Assembly: GCA_019421925.1 (NCBI GenBank)
Contig: JAHZEH010000034.1
Location: forward strand, 1 to 12,630
Length of the DNA: 12,630 nt
Reading direction: 5' to 3'
Source of the DNA: Clostridia bacterium
GTDB lineage: Bacteria; Bacillota; Clostridia; Christensenellales; CALWSW01
Shown here one piece after another: positions 6,457 through 12,630 of the stretch. Position 1 is the stretch's first letter. Each line of letters opens with the position of its first letter. The translations under genes and the position numbers were made by a program. Below the pieces are notes generated by a model that saw only the letters and a program-made list of their open reading frames with translations, did no database searches and was not told where the DNA came from.

Positions 6457-7821
6457 ATGGCGGATTTCAAGCAGGACCTGACGGAGGGCAGCGTATCGAA
6501 AAAGCTCATGCGCTTTGCCATGCCCTTTCTGGCAGCCAACATACTCCAGGCGTTTTACAACATGGCGGACATGCTCATCGTGGGCATCTTTATGGGAAAG
6601 GCGGGGATCTCCGGCGTGTCCATCGGCGGGCAGATCTGCCTGCTCATCGTCAACCTCATCGTGGGTTTGGCCTCGGGGGGAACGGTGCTCATCGCCCAGT
6701 ACGCAGGCGCAAAGCGGGACGATCAGATCAAGGGTACGATCGGAACCATGTTTACGATCTACGTGGTTGCTGCCGTCGTGCTCACCGGGCTGGTCGTGGC
6801 CTTCCTCGACCCCATCCTGAACCTGATGCAGACTCCGGCGGAGTCCTTTGCAGAGGCCCACGAGTATCTCCTGGTGTGCGCTCTGGGCACCATCTTCATC
6901 TTTGGCTACAATGCCGTCTCCGCGATGCTGCGGGGCATGGGCGACTCCAAGAGCCCCCTGCTCTTCGTAGGCGTCGCCACGGTGACCAACATCGTTTTGG
7001 ATATTCTCCTGGTTGGCCCGGCGGGCATGGGCGCGGCAGGCGCGGCCCTGGCCACCATCTTTGCCCAGGCCCTCAGCCTGGTTCTCTCCCTGGTCTATCT
7101 GCGCAGGCGCTCCTTTGTCTTTGATTTTAAACTCAAGAGCTTCTGTTTTGAGAAGGAGAAGGCGAAAAAGCTCCTTAAAATCGGTCTGCCCGCCTCCATC
7201 CAGGGTACGCTGGTCAGCCTTTCCTTCATCATCCTGACCTCCCTGGCCAACAGTTTCGGTATCGACTCATCCTCAGCCTACGGCATCGGCGGAAAGGTGA
7301 ACAGCTTCGCCATCCTGCCCGGCCTGGCTATCTCCTCCGCCATCGCCGCGATGGCCGGGCAGAATATCGGCGCGGGCCTGTTTGACAGGGCCCACAAGAC
7401 CATGATGAAGGGCATGCAGATCGCGCTGGGCATCAGCGCCGCCATCTGCCTGCTGTTCAACCTCTTCCCCAATGAAATCGCCCGCATTTTCAGCTCTGAG
7501 CAGGAGGTCATCGACGCAACCGCCTCCTATCTGCGCTATATCTCGGTGGACTGCGTCATCTCCTCCATCGTATTCTCATTCAACGGCCTCATCATGGCCA
7601 GCGGATATACCATGATGTCTCTGCTCAACGCCCTCATCACCTCCATTGCTCTGAGGGTGCCCCTGGCTTTTCTCTTTGCCAGCGGCATGGGCATGAAGCT
7701 CGACGGAATCGGCCTGGCCTCCTCCCTCGCTCCCATCGGCGCGGTTCTGACAGGCTGGATCTTCCTGCGCAGCGGGAAGTGGAAGAAGAGCAGCGTCGGC
7801 GGCCCTGTCCTGATGGACTGA
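6457..7821 (+). CDS. MATE-family multidrug/cation efflux transporter
   Basis: This 454-residue protein starts at ATG 6457; the MADFKQDLTEGSVSKKLMRF start is typical of clostridial MATE proteins. GAGGTGGGGA at 6438-6447 is the likely ribosome binding site. TTG 6409 lies inside the hairpin and is rejected. The family N-terminus 'LTeGs..k.Ll.FalPfl...ilq.fYnmaDm.ivG' is visible in the first 50 residues. About twelve hydrophobic segments follow, arranged as two related halves; the second half begins near LLKIGLPASIQGTLVSLSF. MATE carriers export drugs, dyes or organic cations in exchange for Na+ or H+. The length is normal for the family. The gene stands alone: phage genes precede it and a strong terminator follows. 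The substrate cannot be predicted. Confidence 0.93.
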   Translation: MADFKQDLTEGSVSKKLMRFAMPFLAANILQAFYNMADMLIVGIFMGKAGISGVSIGGQICLLIVNLIVGLASGGTVLIAQYAGAKRDDQIKGTIGTMFTIYVVAAVVLTGLVVAFLDPILNLMQTPAESFAEAHEYLLVCALGTIFIFGYNAVSAMLRGMGDSKSPLLFVGVATVTNIVLDILLVGPAGMGAAGAALATIFAQALSLVLSLVYLRRRSFVFDFKLKSFCFEKEKAKKLLKIGLPASIQGTLVSLSFIILTSLANSFGIDSSSAYGIGGKVNSFAILPGLAISSAIAAMAGQNIGAGLFDRAHKTMMKGMQIALGISAAICLLFNLFPNEIARIFSSEQEVIDATASYLRYISVDCVISSIVFSFNGLIMASGYTMMSLLNALITSIALRVPLAFLFASGMGMKLDGIGLASSLAPIGAVLTGWIFLRSGKWKKSSVGGPVLMD

Positions 7822-7883
7822 GGGAATTTGATAACTCTTGTCCTACCCAAATGTTCACATTTTAATAAACCCCGCGAATCCTC

Positions 7884-7911
7884 CGCCAGCCCTCCGGGCT
7901 GGCGTTTTTTT
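7884..7911 (+). terminator. Rho-independent terminator after the MATE gene
   Basis: CGCCAGCCC (7884-7892), a 3-base loop and GGGCTGGCG (7896-7904) form a perfect 9-bp GC-rich stem followed by seven T residues (7905-7911). It lies 62 bases after the MATE stop and isolates that gene from the redox module. Confidence 0.92.
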
Positions 7912-7957
7912 GTTTGCCGCTCCGACAAAAAGATGTGAAAAAAGTGCCAATTCTTTC

Positions 7958-7988
7958 TTGACCCTTGGGTAACCCAACGATTTACAAT
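7958..7988 (+). promoter_or_regulatory. MerR-type promoter with dyad operator for the first flavoprotein
   Basis: TTGACC (7958-7963) and TACAAT (7983-7988) are separated by 19 bases, longer than the usual 17. Inside the spacer lies the perfect palindrome TTGGGTAACCCAA (7965-7977, centre 7971). An over-long spacer with a dyad between the two boxes is the hallmark of promoters activated by MerR-family regulators, which untwist the DNA to realign the boxes. A MerR-family gene lies downstream at 10665. The promoter call is from sequence; its control by that regulator is inferred. Confidence 0.7.
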
Positions 7989-8033
7989 AGGGTGAAACGG
8001 GGCTCGCCCCGCAATGAAGAAGGAGGGAACCAA

Positions 8034-10505
8034 ATGATGAAACGCAAACTCTCTCTGCTGCTCGCGATGGTGATGGCGCTGTCTCTGGCGGCCGGCGTGA
8101 TCCCCACTGCGTTCGCCGCAGCCTATGCGCCTGGCGAGTATTCCGCCAAGGCCCAGGGCTTTGGCGGCACAATCACTGTCACCATCACAGTGAATGAAAC
8201 ACGCATTACGGCCTGCAAAGTGTCGGCCCCCAAGGAGACTTCCGGGATCGGCGGGGCCGCTGCGCCCAAGCTGGCAGCGGCCATCGCCAAGAGGGGCAGT
8301 GCAAACGTGGACGTGATCTCCGGCGCGACGGTCACCAGCAACGCCGTGTTGCGTGCGGCCAGGGCGGCGCTCAAGAAGGCCGCGGCCGCGCCGGAGGCGC
8401 AGGAGCCCGAGAAACCGGTCATTCAGATGAAGGCGGGCGAATACGAGGGCTCGGGACGGGGCTATGACTGGATTGAGCCCGTGACGGTCAAGGTGGCTGT
8501 GGACGAGAGCAAAATCCTCTCCATTGAGGTGACGGACGCGGGCCGCGAGACCCCGCCTATCTTCCGCTCCGCCGAGGAGCGGATCATCCCCCGCATGATT
8601 GACAGCCAGTCCGTGGCGGTGGATGCTATCACGGGCGCGACGGCCAGCAGCAACGGCATCCGCTCGGCGGTTGTCGAGGCCCTGGAGAAGGCCCTGGCCG
8701 CGGGCGGAGCGGCGGAGGGGGCCATTGAGCTCTTCCAGACCGAACCCGTCAAGAAGGGCGGCAATGAGACCATCGACGTGGACGTGCTGGTCGTCGGCAT
8801 GGGCGGCTCGGGCTGCGCCACGGCCATGAGCGCCGCGGAGGCTATGTACAAGGCCGATCCGGACGCCGTGTCTGTCCTGGCCATCGACAAGTCCGCCAAG
8901 TTCGGCGGCACCTCCGCCAACTGCGGCGAACCCATGGGCGTCAACGCCCCCCGCTATAAGGAGGCCTTCAACGGCGGCGAGGATTATATGGACGGCGGCG
9001 CTATGCGGGCTGCCTGGCTGGAGTACACCGGTGGCGACGAGAAGACCGAACTGGTGGACCTCTTCCTGGAAAACTCGGGCGAGACCATCGACTGGCTGTT
9101 TTTTGACCACGGCTTCCTGCTCAATAATCCCCTCAAGGGCTTTACCGCTCAGGACGTTTACCGCTGCAAATACCAGTACGTGTATGCGGGCAACGCCGAG
9201 GAAGGCCGCGACTACGGCCGTGAGCTGGTCTACCGCCCCGACCAGGTGGATTCCTATTTCCAGGGGATGATGGAGGATTATACTGGCCTGGGCGGCGAGT
9301 ATATGCTCGAAACCGAGGCCTATGAGCTCCTCTACGACCGGGAGACCAACACAGTCACCGGCGTCAAGGCCGTTGGCGCGGACGGCGCCCAGTATCAAAT
9401 CAACGCCAAGGCTGTGGTGCTGGCCACCGGCGGCTTTGCGGGCAATGGCGAGATGCAGAAGGAATACCTCAGCGATGAGTACTGGCCCCTCAAGGGCGTC
9501 TGGGGCACTTATGGCTATGGCATGACCCAGAACGACGGCAAGATGATCCAGTCCGCCATTGATATCGGCGCGGGAACCTATAATATCGACATGCCTCCCA
9601 TGGTGCACTTTGTCACCACCACCCAGATCCTCACCGAGTATCCTGTCAATATGATTGAGGGCAAGGTGGACAACCGCTACGGCTATGAGGCCACCTGGTC
9701 CCTCAACGACGTGCCCATGACCATGGCCATCAGCCAAAATGTCCTCCAGGTGGACGTCCACGGCGACCGCTACGCCAATGAGGCTGAGACCTTCGTCTGG
9801 TGGAAGGCCGGCCCCACCTTCTTCTCCATCTGGTCGGACGCCCAGGTCAAGGAGGTTCAGAAGAACGGCTTCAGCGTGGTCAAGACCACCATGGCGCAGG
9901 GGCAGGGCGGCGTGCCTGTTGGCCAGCCCATCCCCGAGATCTACGATGTGCTGGAGTCGGCTGTCAAGGTGGGATACGTCTACAAGGCGGACACCCTCAA
10001 AGAGCTGGCCGCCAAGACCGGCATGGATCCTGCCAAGCTGGAGAAGTCGGTCGCCGCCTACAATGAGATGTGCAGCAAAGGCGAGGACACCCAGTACGGC
10101 AAAGATCCCAAGTACCTGTGGGCCCTGGGCAGCGAAGGACCCTACTATGCGGTGAACGGCGCGTCGGTGACCTACTCCACCTGCGGCGCTCTTGACGTGG
10201 ACACCAAGCTGCGCGTGCTCCAGAGCGACGGCAAGACAGCCATCGGCGGCCTGTACGCCGTGGGCAATGACAGCATGGGCGTGCTCTACACCAACAAAAA
10301 GCCCTATGTCACCTTTGGCGGCGCGGCCCTGGGCTGGGCCTTCACCTCCGGCAGGCTGGCCGGCGGCTTTGTAACGGACTTTGTTCTGGGCCGCACGGAC
10401 GCCGCTGGCACGGAGTCTCCGGTTACGGAGGCCCCCGCTCAGCCTGTCCTCCCCGCACCCCAGAAGGATGCGGACGGCGTGACCAAGGTCAAGGCGATCG
10501 GTTAA
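8034..10505 (+). CDS. Secreted flavoprotein reductase: two FMN_bind domains plus FAD_binding_2 (fumarate reductase-like)
   Basis: This 823-residue protein starts at ATG 8034 behind AAGGAGGG (8020-8027). A signal peptide spans residues 1-29 (KRK, hydrophobic core, AFA cleavage-like end) and there is no lipobox. Two FMN_bind domains follow, at about 33-114 and 134-222. They end in DVISGAT (T99) and DAITGAT (T203), the sites where ApbE-type transferases attach FMN in this family. The FAD_binding_2 domain begins with GMGGSG (255-260) and runs to about 787, with LATGGFAGN (463-471) and GLYAVGNDSMG (739-749). A Pro/Ala-rich tail ends the protein. Relatives are extracytoplasmic reductases of fumarate, urocanate and similar acceptors. 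Here the region that normally reads RFxNExxxRD is RYANEAETFV (579-588), without the catalytic Arg. The usual HHTMGG is YSTCGA, and GxNR is TNKKP. Fumarate is therefore unlikely; the substrate is unknown. It ends at its own terminator. Confidence 0.9.
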   Translation: MMKRKLSLLLAMVMALSLAAGVIPTAFAAAYAPGEYSAKAQGFGGTITVTITVNETRITACKVSAPKETSGIGGAAAPKLAAAIAKRGSANVDVISGATVTSNAVLRAARAALKKAAAAPEAQEPEKPVIQMKAGEYEGSGRGYDWIEPVTVKVAVDESKILSIEVTDAGRETPPIFRSAEERIIPRMIDSQSVAVDAITGATASSNGIRSAVVEALEKALAAGGAAEGAIELFQTEPVKKGGNETIDVDVLVVGMGGSGCATAMSAAEAMYKADPDAVSVLAIDKSAKFGGTSANCGEPMGVNAPRYKEAFNGGEDYMDGGAMRAAWLEYTGGDEKTELVDLFLENSGETIDWLFFDHGFLLNNPLKGFTAQDVYRCKYQYVYAGNAEEGRDYGRELVYRPDQVDSYFQGMMEDYTGLGGEYMLETEAYELLYDRETNTVTGVKAVGADGAQYQINAKAVVLATGGFAGNGEMQKEYLSDEYWPLKGVWGTYGYGMTQNDGKMIQSAIDIGAGTYNIDMPPMVHFVTTTQILTEYPVNMIEGKVDNRYGYEATWSLNDVPMTMAISQNVLQVDVHGDRYANEAETFVWWKAGPTFFSIWSDAQVKEVQKNGFSVVKTTMAQGQGGVPVGQPIPEIYDVLESAVKVGYVYKADTLKELAAKTGMDPAKLEKSVAAYNEMCSKGEDTQYGKDPKYLWALGSEGPYYAVNGASVTYSTCGALDVDTKLRVLQSDGKTAIGGLYAVGNDSMGVLYTNKKPYVTFGGAALGWAFTSGRLAGGFVTDFVLGRTDAAGTESPVTEAPAQPVLPAPQKDADGVTKVKAIG

Positions 10506-10526
10506 AGCCTCAGAAAATGTAACGCG

Positions 10527-10558
10527 GCCCCCTCTCCAAACAGGAGAGGGGGCTTTTT
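10527..10558 (+). terminator. Rho-independent terminator after the first flavoprotein gene
   Basis: GCCCCCTCTCC (10527-10537) pairs perfectly with GGAGAGGGGGC (10543-10553) around the loop AAACA, and five T residues follow (10554-10558). It begins 22 bases after the stop codon, so the regulator downstream is expressed from its own promoter. Confidence 0.93.
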
Positions 10559-10589
10559 GCGAAAAATCCTGTCATCAGTTAGAGATTTT

Positions 10590-10618
10590 TTGCACAAAGG
10601 AATGGGGTGCGGTATGAT
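10590..10618 (+). promoter_or_regulatory. Sigma-A type promoter of the MerR-family regulator gene
   Basis: TTGCAC (10590-10595) and TATGAT (10613-10618) are spaced by 17 bases, in the gap between a strong terminator and the regulator start. Normal spacing suggests constitutive or repressor-type control, unlike the 19-bp spacers of the two flavoprotein promoters. Confidence 0.65.
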
Positions 10619-10620
10619 GG

Positions 10621-10648
10621 AAAAAAGCCCGGGAGCGAGGGCCCGGGC
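10621..10648 (-). terminator. Leader hairpin of the regulator mRNA; on the minus strand it reads as an intrinsic terminator
   Basis: GCCCGGG (10627-10633) and CCCGGGC (10642-10648) form a 7-bp GC stem, with six A residues just upstream (10621-10626). Read on the minus strand this is a stem followed by six T residues, a good terminator shape. On the plus strand it lies at the 5' end of the regulator transcript, directly before GGGAGG (10649-10654), and could hide the ribosome binding site. No minus-strand gene is evident that would need it. Confidence 0.5.
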
Positions 10649-10664
10649 GGGAGGATAGAGAAAT

Positions 10665-11477
10665 ATGCTGCACAAATTTAAAATTGGAAAGGTCTCTCAG
10701 CTTCTGGGCGTGGCCCCCGAGACCATCCGCTACTATGAGCGCAAAGGCGTGGTCAAGCCCAAGACCGAGGAGTCTGGCCACCGCTATTACGACATCACCG
10801 ACGTCTGCCTCATGGGAAAAGCCCGGGCGTATATGCAGTACGGTTTCACCCTGGAGCAGGCCCGGGCCCTATTGGAGTGCGCGGATACCGACGGTATCCT
10901 GCAGATCTACGGCCAGAGGGCGGAGGAGATTGAGCGGGAGCTGGAGAAGGGATTTCAGACCCTCAAGTCCATCCGCAGGCGGCAGCGGGAGGTATCAGAA
11001 CTGATGGGAAAGATTGGGCGTTTTGAGCTGGCCGAGAGGCCTGCCCTCCGCCTCATTGACACCTTCCGAAACAATGTGCCTATCGACGCGGAGGAGGGCC
11101 TGCAAACCCACTCCGTCTGGATGCAGAAACAACTATATACCTTTGCCTATCTGCGGTTTGACTGGGCAGATATCGTCCGGGGGGAGACGCGGCGCATTGT
11201 AGGCGCGGCTGTGCGGGAGGAGGATCTGAATCAGGCCTGCCTCCCCATGGGACCGGAGGTGCGCAGGCTTCCGCCCGCCCGCTGCCTGCACACGGTCAAG
11301 CGCATGGGTTCCGCCAGCCGGAATCCGGGGGGCGTGGAGGAACTGTTTACCCAGGAGTTTCAGTATATGAGGGGACAGGGGCTTACCCTCCGCGGCGGCG
11401 TTTTTTGCAGAACCGTTCTGGTCCACAGGGATGGAGAGGATCATGCTTATCTGCGGGAGGTGTGGATGGAGGTATAG
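10665..11477 (+). CDS. MerR-family transcriptional regulator with C-terminal effector-binding region
   Basis: This 270-residue protein starts at ATG 10665, ten bases after GGGAGG (10649-10654). Residues about 5-75 form the MerR winged helix-turn-helix: FKIGKVSQLLGVAPETIRYY, then ERKGVVKPKTEESGHRYYD, with the conserved 'iRyYE..G' and 'g.RyY' motifs. A long charged helix (about 80-122, EEIERELEKGFQTLKSIRRR) is the dimerisation coiled coil. Residues about 125-270 are a larger ligand-sensing region. Cysteines are scattered, with no terminal CxC/CxxC loop of metal sensors, so an organic ligand is more likely. It sits between two flavoprotein genes whose promoters both have the 19-bp MerR-type spacer, so it is the natural candidate activator of at least the first. 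The ligand is unknown. Confidence 0.92.
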   Translation: MLHKFKIGKVSQLLGVAPETIRYYERKGVVKPKTEESGHRYYDITDVCLMGKARAYMQYGFTLEQARALLECADTDGILQIYGQRAEEIERELEKGFQTLKSIRRRQREVSELMGKIGRFELAERPALRLIDTFRNNVPIDAEEGLQTHSVWMQKQLYTFAYLRFDWADIVRGETRRIVGAAVREEDLNQACLPMGPEVRRLPPARCLHTVKRMGSASRNPGGVEELFTQEFQYMRGQGLTLRGGVFCRTVLVHRDGEDHAYLREVWMEV

Positions 11478-11648
11478 GGGCGCCGGGGAGCCCGTCGCAA
11501 CGGGGACGCCCAGAAACAGCAGGAAAATTTAGCGGGGAATGTGCGAAAAATTTCAATGACCGCCTCAGAAAGGGTGTACCGGAGGGCGAAAGCCTTTTAA
11601 GGAAAGAATTCCGGAGAAAGCCCCCCGAAAATGTCTCTGGATTTCCTC
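11478..11648. other. Intergenic stretch between regulator and second flavoprotein promoter, no gene seen
   Basis: No credible coding frame or RNA gene is visible here. A nested inverted repeat (GGGCG 11478-11482 with CGCCC 11507-11511, and CCCGT 11491-11495 with ACGGG 11500-11504) follows the regulator stop but has no T-run, so an intrinsic terminator is not supported. Confidence 0.5.
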
Positions 11649-11679
11649 TTGTATCTGCCACCGTGACAGATCGTACAAT
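11649..11679 (+). promoter_or_regulatory. MerR-type promoter with dyad operator for the second flavoprotein
   Basis: TTGTAT (11649-11654) and TACAAT (11674-11679) are separated by 19 bases. A dyad ATCTGCCAC-C-GTGACAGAT (11653-11671, centre 11662) lies between them, with 8 of 9 arm positions matching. Distances from dyad centre to the -35 (13) and to the -10 (12) are exactly those of the promoter at 7958-7988, and the -10 box is the same. The half-site sequence differs, so the two may answer to different MerR-type proteins. Confidence 0.6.
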
Positions 11680-11728
11680 TAAAAGGAGGGGAGAAATGCC
11701 CTACAAAACAAAACAGGAGGAAGAGACT

Positions 11729-12630
11729 ATGAAGAGAGTATGCGCATGGCTGCTGTGCGTCCTGCTCGCCCTGGGCCTGACAGCTTGCGGAGCCCCGGCA
11801 CAGACGCCAGACGCCACGGAAGCACCTGCGCCTGAGGCGACAGCGGCCCCGGCGGAAGCGGCCCAGATTCCCGCCCTGTTCACCCCCGGGCAGTATGAGG
11901 CCACCGTCACCGGTCATAACGGCCAGATGGTGGTGTCGGTCACTCTGGGGGAGAACGAAATCCAGGCCATTGAGGTGGTGGAGCACTCCGAATCCCTGGC
12001 CCTGGGTACTGTGGCTATGGATCATGTGAAGGAGGAAATTATTGCCCGTCAGAGCTTGGACGTGGATATGGTATCGGGCGCGACCATCTCGGGCGCGGCT
12101 CTGCTCCAGGCCGTCAAGCAGGCGGTGGAACAGGGCGGCGGCGACGTCTCCGCTCTCATGATTCAGGCAGATGCGGATGAAACTGTCTATGGGGATACCT
12201 CCTGCGACGTGGTTATCGTGGGCAGCGGCAGCGCGGGAATGGCCGCCGCCGCGGAGGCGGGCGATTTGGGCCTCAACACCATCTTGGTGGAACAGCTGGG
12301 TTTCCTGGGGGGCTCCTCGGTCCGCACCGGCTATCTGATCGGCGGCGGCACCAAACTCCAGGCCGCCGAGGGCATTGATTATCCTATCGAACAGATCATT
12401 GAGTCCCTGAAAAAGCCCTCCGCCACGGTCACCGACGAACTGTACAACGAGGAAAGCGCCCAGCTCTACGGCTCTATGATGGGCGAGAATATTGATTGGC
12501 TCTATGACATGGGCGTGGAGTTCGGGGTCATCAAATATGACCACCAGTTCCGCGGGCCGGGCGCAGCCCGCCTGGGACCCTATCTTATCACCGGCTTGCA
12601 GAAGCACCTGGACGAGAAGGGCGTGGAGTA
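11729..12630 (+). CDS. Flavoprotein reductase lipoprotein: FMN_bind plus FAD_binding_2 (3' end outside the window)
   Basis: The frame is open to the right edge, so about 300 residues of a longer protein are seen. ATG 11729 follows AGGAGG (11715-11720) by 8 bases and gives a clean lipoprotein signal: KR, a hydrophobic core and the lipobox LTAC with Cys20. An in-frame ATG at 11696 also has a good AGGAGG but would add 11 polar residues before the signal. After a Thr/Pro/Ala linker (21-48) comes one FMN_bind domain (about 52-136) ending in DMVSGAT (T119), the flavinylation-type motif. FAD_binding_2 starts at VVIVGSGSAG (161-170, GxGxxG), followed by EQLGFLGGSS. This is the architecture of membrane-anchored extracytoplasmic reductases of the fumarate/urocanate reductase class. 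Substrate residues lie beyond the edge. It probably works alongside the secreted relative upstream. Confidence 0.88.
   Translation, partial: MKRVCAWLLCVLLALGLTACGAPAQTPDATEAPAPEATAAPAEAAQIPALFTPGQYEATVTGHNGQMVVSVTLGENEIQAIEVVEHSESLALGTVAMDHVKEEIIARQSLDVDMVSGATISGAALLQAVKQAVEQGGGDVSALMIQADADETVYGDTSCDVVIVGSGSAGMAAAAEAGDLGLNTILVEQLGFLGGSSVRTGYLIGGGTKLQAAEGIDYPIEQIIESLKKPSATVTDELYNEESAQLYGSMMGENIDWLYDMGVEFGVIKYDHQFRGPGAARLGPYLITGLQKHLDEKGVE

Noticed and set aside
7536..9761. A 741-codon open frame on the minus strand
   Set aside because: It is antisense to the MATE 3' end, a terminator, a promoter and the flavoprotein, all of which are well supported. It is explained by the absence of stops in GC-rich codon usage; its translation is His/Gly/Leu-rich and matches nothing.
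10592..10610. GCAC-N11-GTGC inside the regulator promoter as an autoregulatory operator
   Set aside because: Four-base arms at this spacing are expected by chance and the spacer is a normal 17 bases.
11478..11511. Nested inverted repeat after the regulator as a terminator
   Set aside because: It has short arms, a bulged centre and no T-run after it.
11597..12607. A minus-strand open frame over the start of the second flavoprotein
   Set aside because: The plus strand here has a lipobox signal, an FMN_bind motif and a Rossmann motif in one frame, so the opposite frame is a shadow.
1..12630. CRISPR arrays, tRNA or rRNA genes, full-length insertion sequences
   Set aside because: I saw no regularly spaced repeats, tRNA-like cloverleaf with a TTCGA arm, rRNA segments or transposase coding in either strand.

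Overview
The window is GC-rich with tightly packed genes. Strong AGGAGG-type ribosome binding sites, TTG starts, a PBSX-type (Bacillus xkd-like) tail module and a lipoprotein-rich secretome suggest a high-GC Firmicute of the Oscillospiraceae/Clostridia type, such as a gut anaerobe. The taxon is inferred from style and gene content, not from a marker gene. All genes I accept lie on the + strand.

Region 1 (1-6331) is the late end of a contractile-tail prophage or a domesticated tail particle. The order is an unidentified protein, a LysM tail protein (XkdP-like), a hub protein (XkdQ-like), a DUF2577 protein (XkdR-like), a DUF2634 protein (XkdS-like), baseplate J (XkdT-like), a YmfQ/XkdU-like protein, an M15 endolysin and a small holin-like membrane protein. 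No tail-fibre gene stands between the YmfQ-like gene and the lysis genes. The endolysin gene is broken by a 92-bp inverted-repeat element (5726-5817) flanked by TA dinucleotides. Removing the element plus one TA joins the M15 domain in frame to a peptidoglycan-binding domain that is now stranded out of frame. This MITE-like insertion is the clearest unusual object in the window.

Region 2 (6332-7911) is a stand-alone MATE-family efflux gene. In front of it lie a possible sigma-A promoter and a perfect 11-bp hairpin with a T-run; a strong terminator follows it.

Region 3 (7958-12630) is a redox module. It holds a secreted flavoprotein with two FMN-binding domains and an FAD_binding_2 domain, a MerR-family regulator, and a second FMN-binding/FAD_binding_2 flavoprotein that is a predicted lipoprotein and runs off the right edge. 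Both flavoprotein genes are preceded by promoters of the same unusual geometry: a 19-bp spacer, a TACAAT -10 box, and a dyad centred 12 bp upstream of the -10. That is the layout MerR-type activators act on. I infer an inducible pair of extracytoplasmic flavin-dependent reductases, of the type used by gut anaerobes to respire organic electron acceptors. The substrate is unknown; the first enzyme lacks the residues expected of a fumarate reductase.
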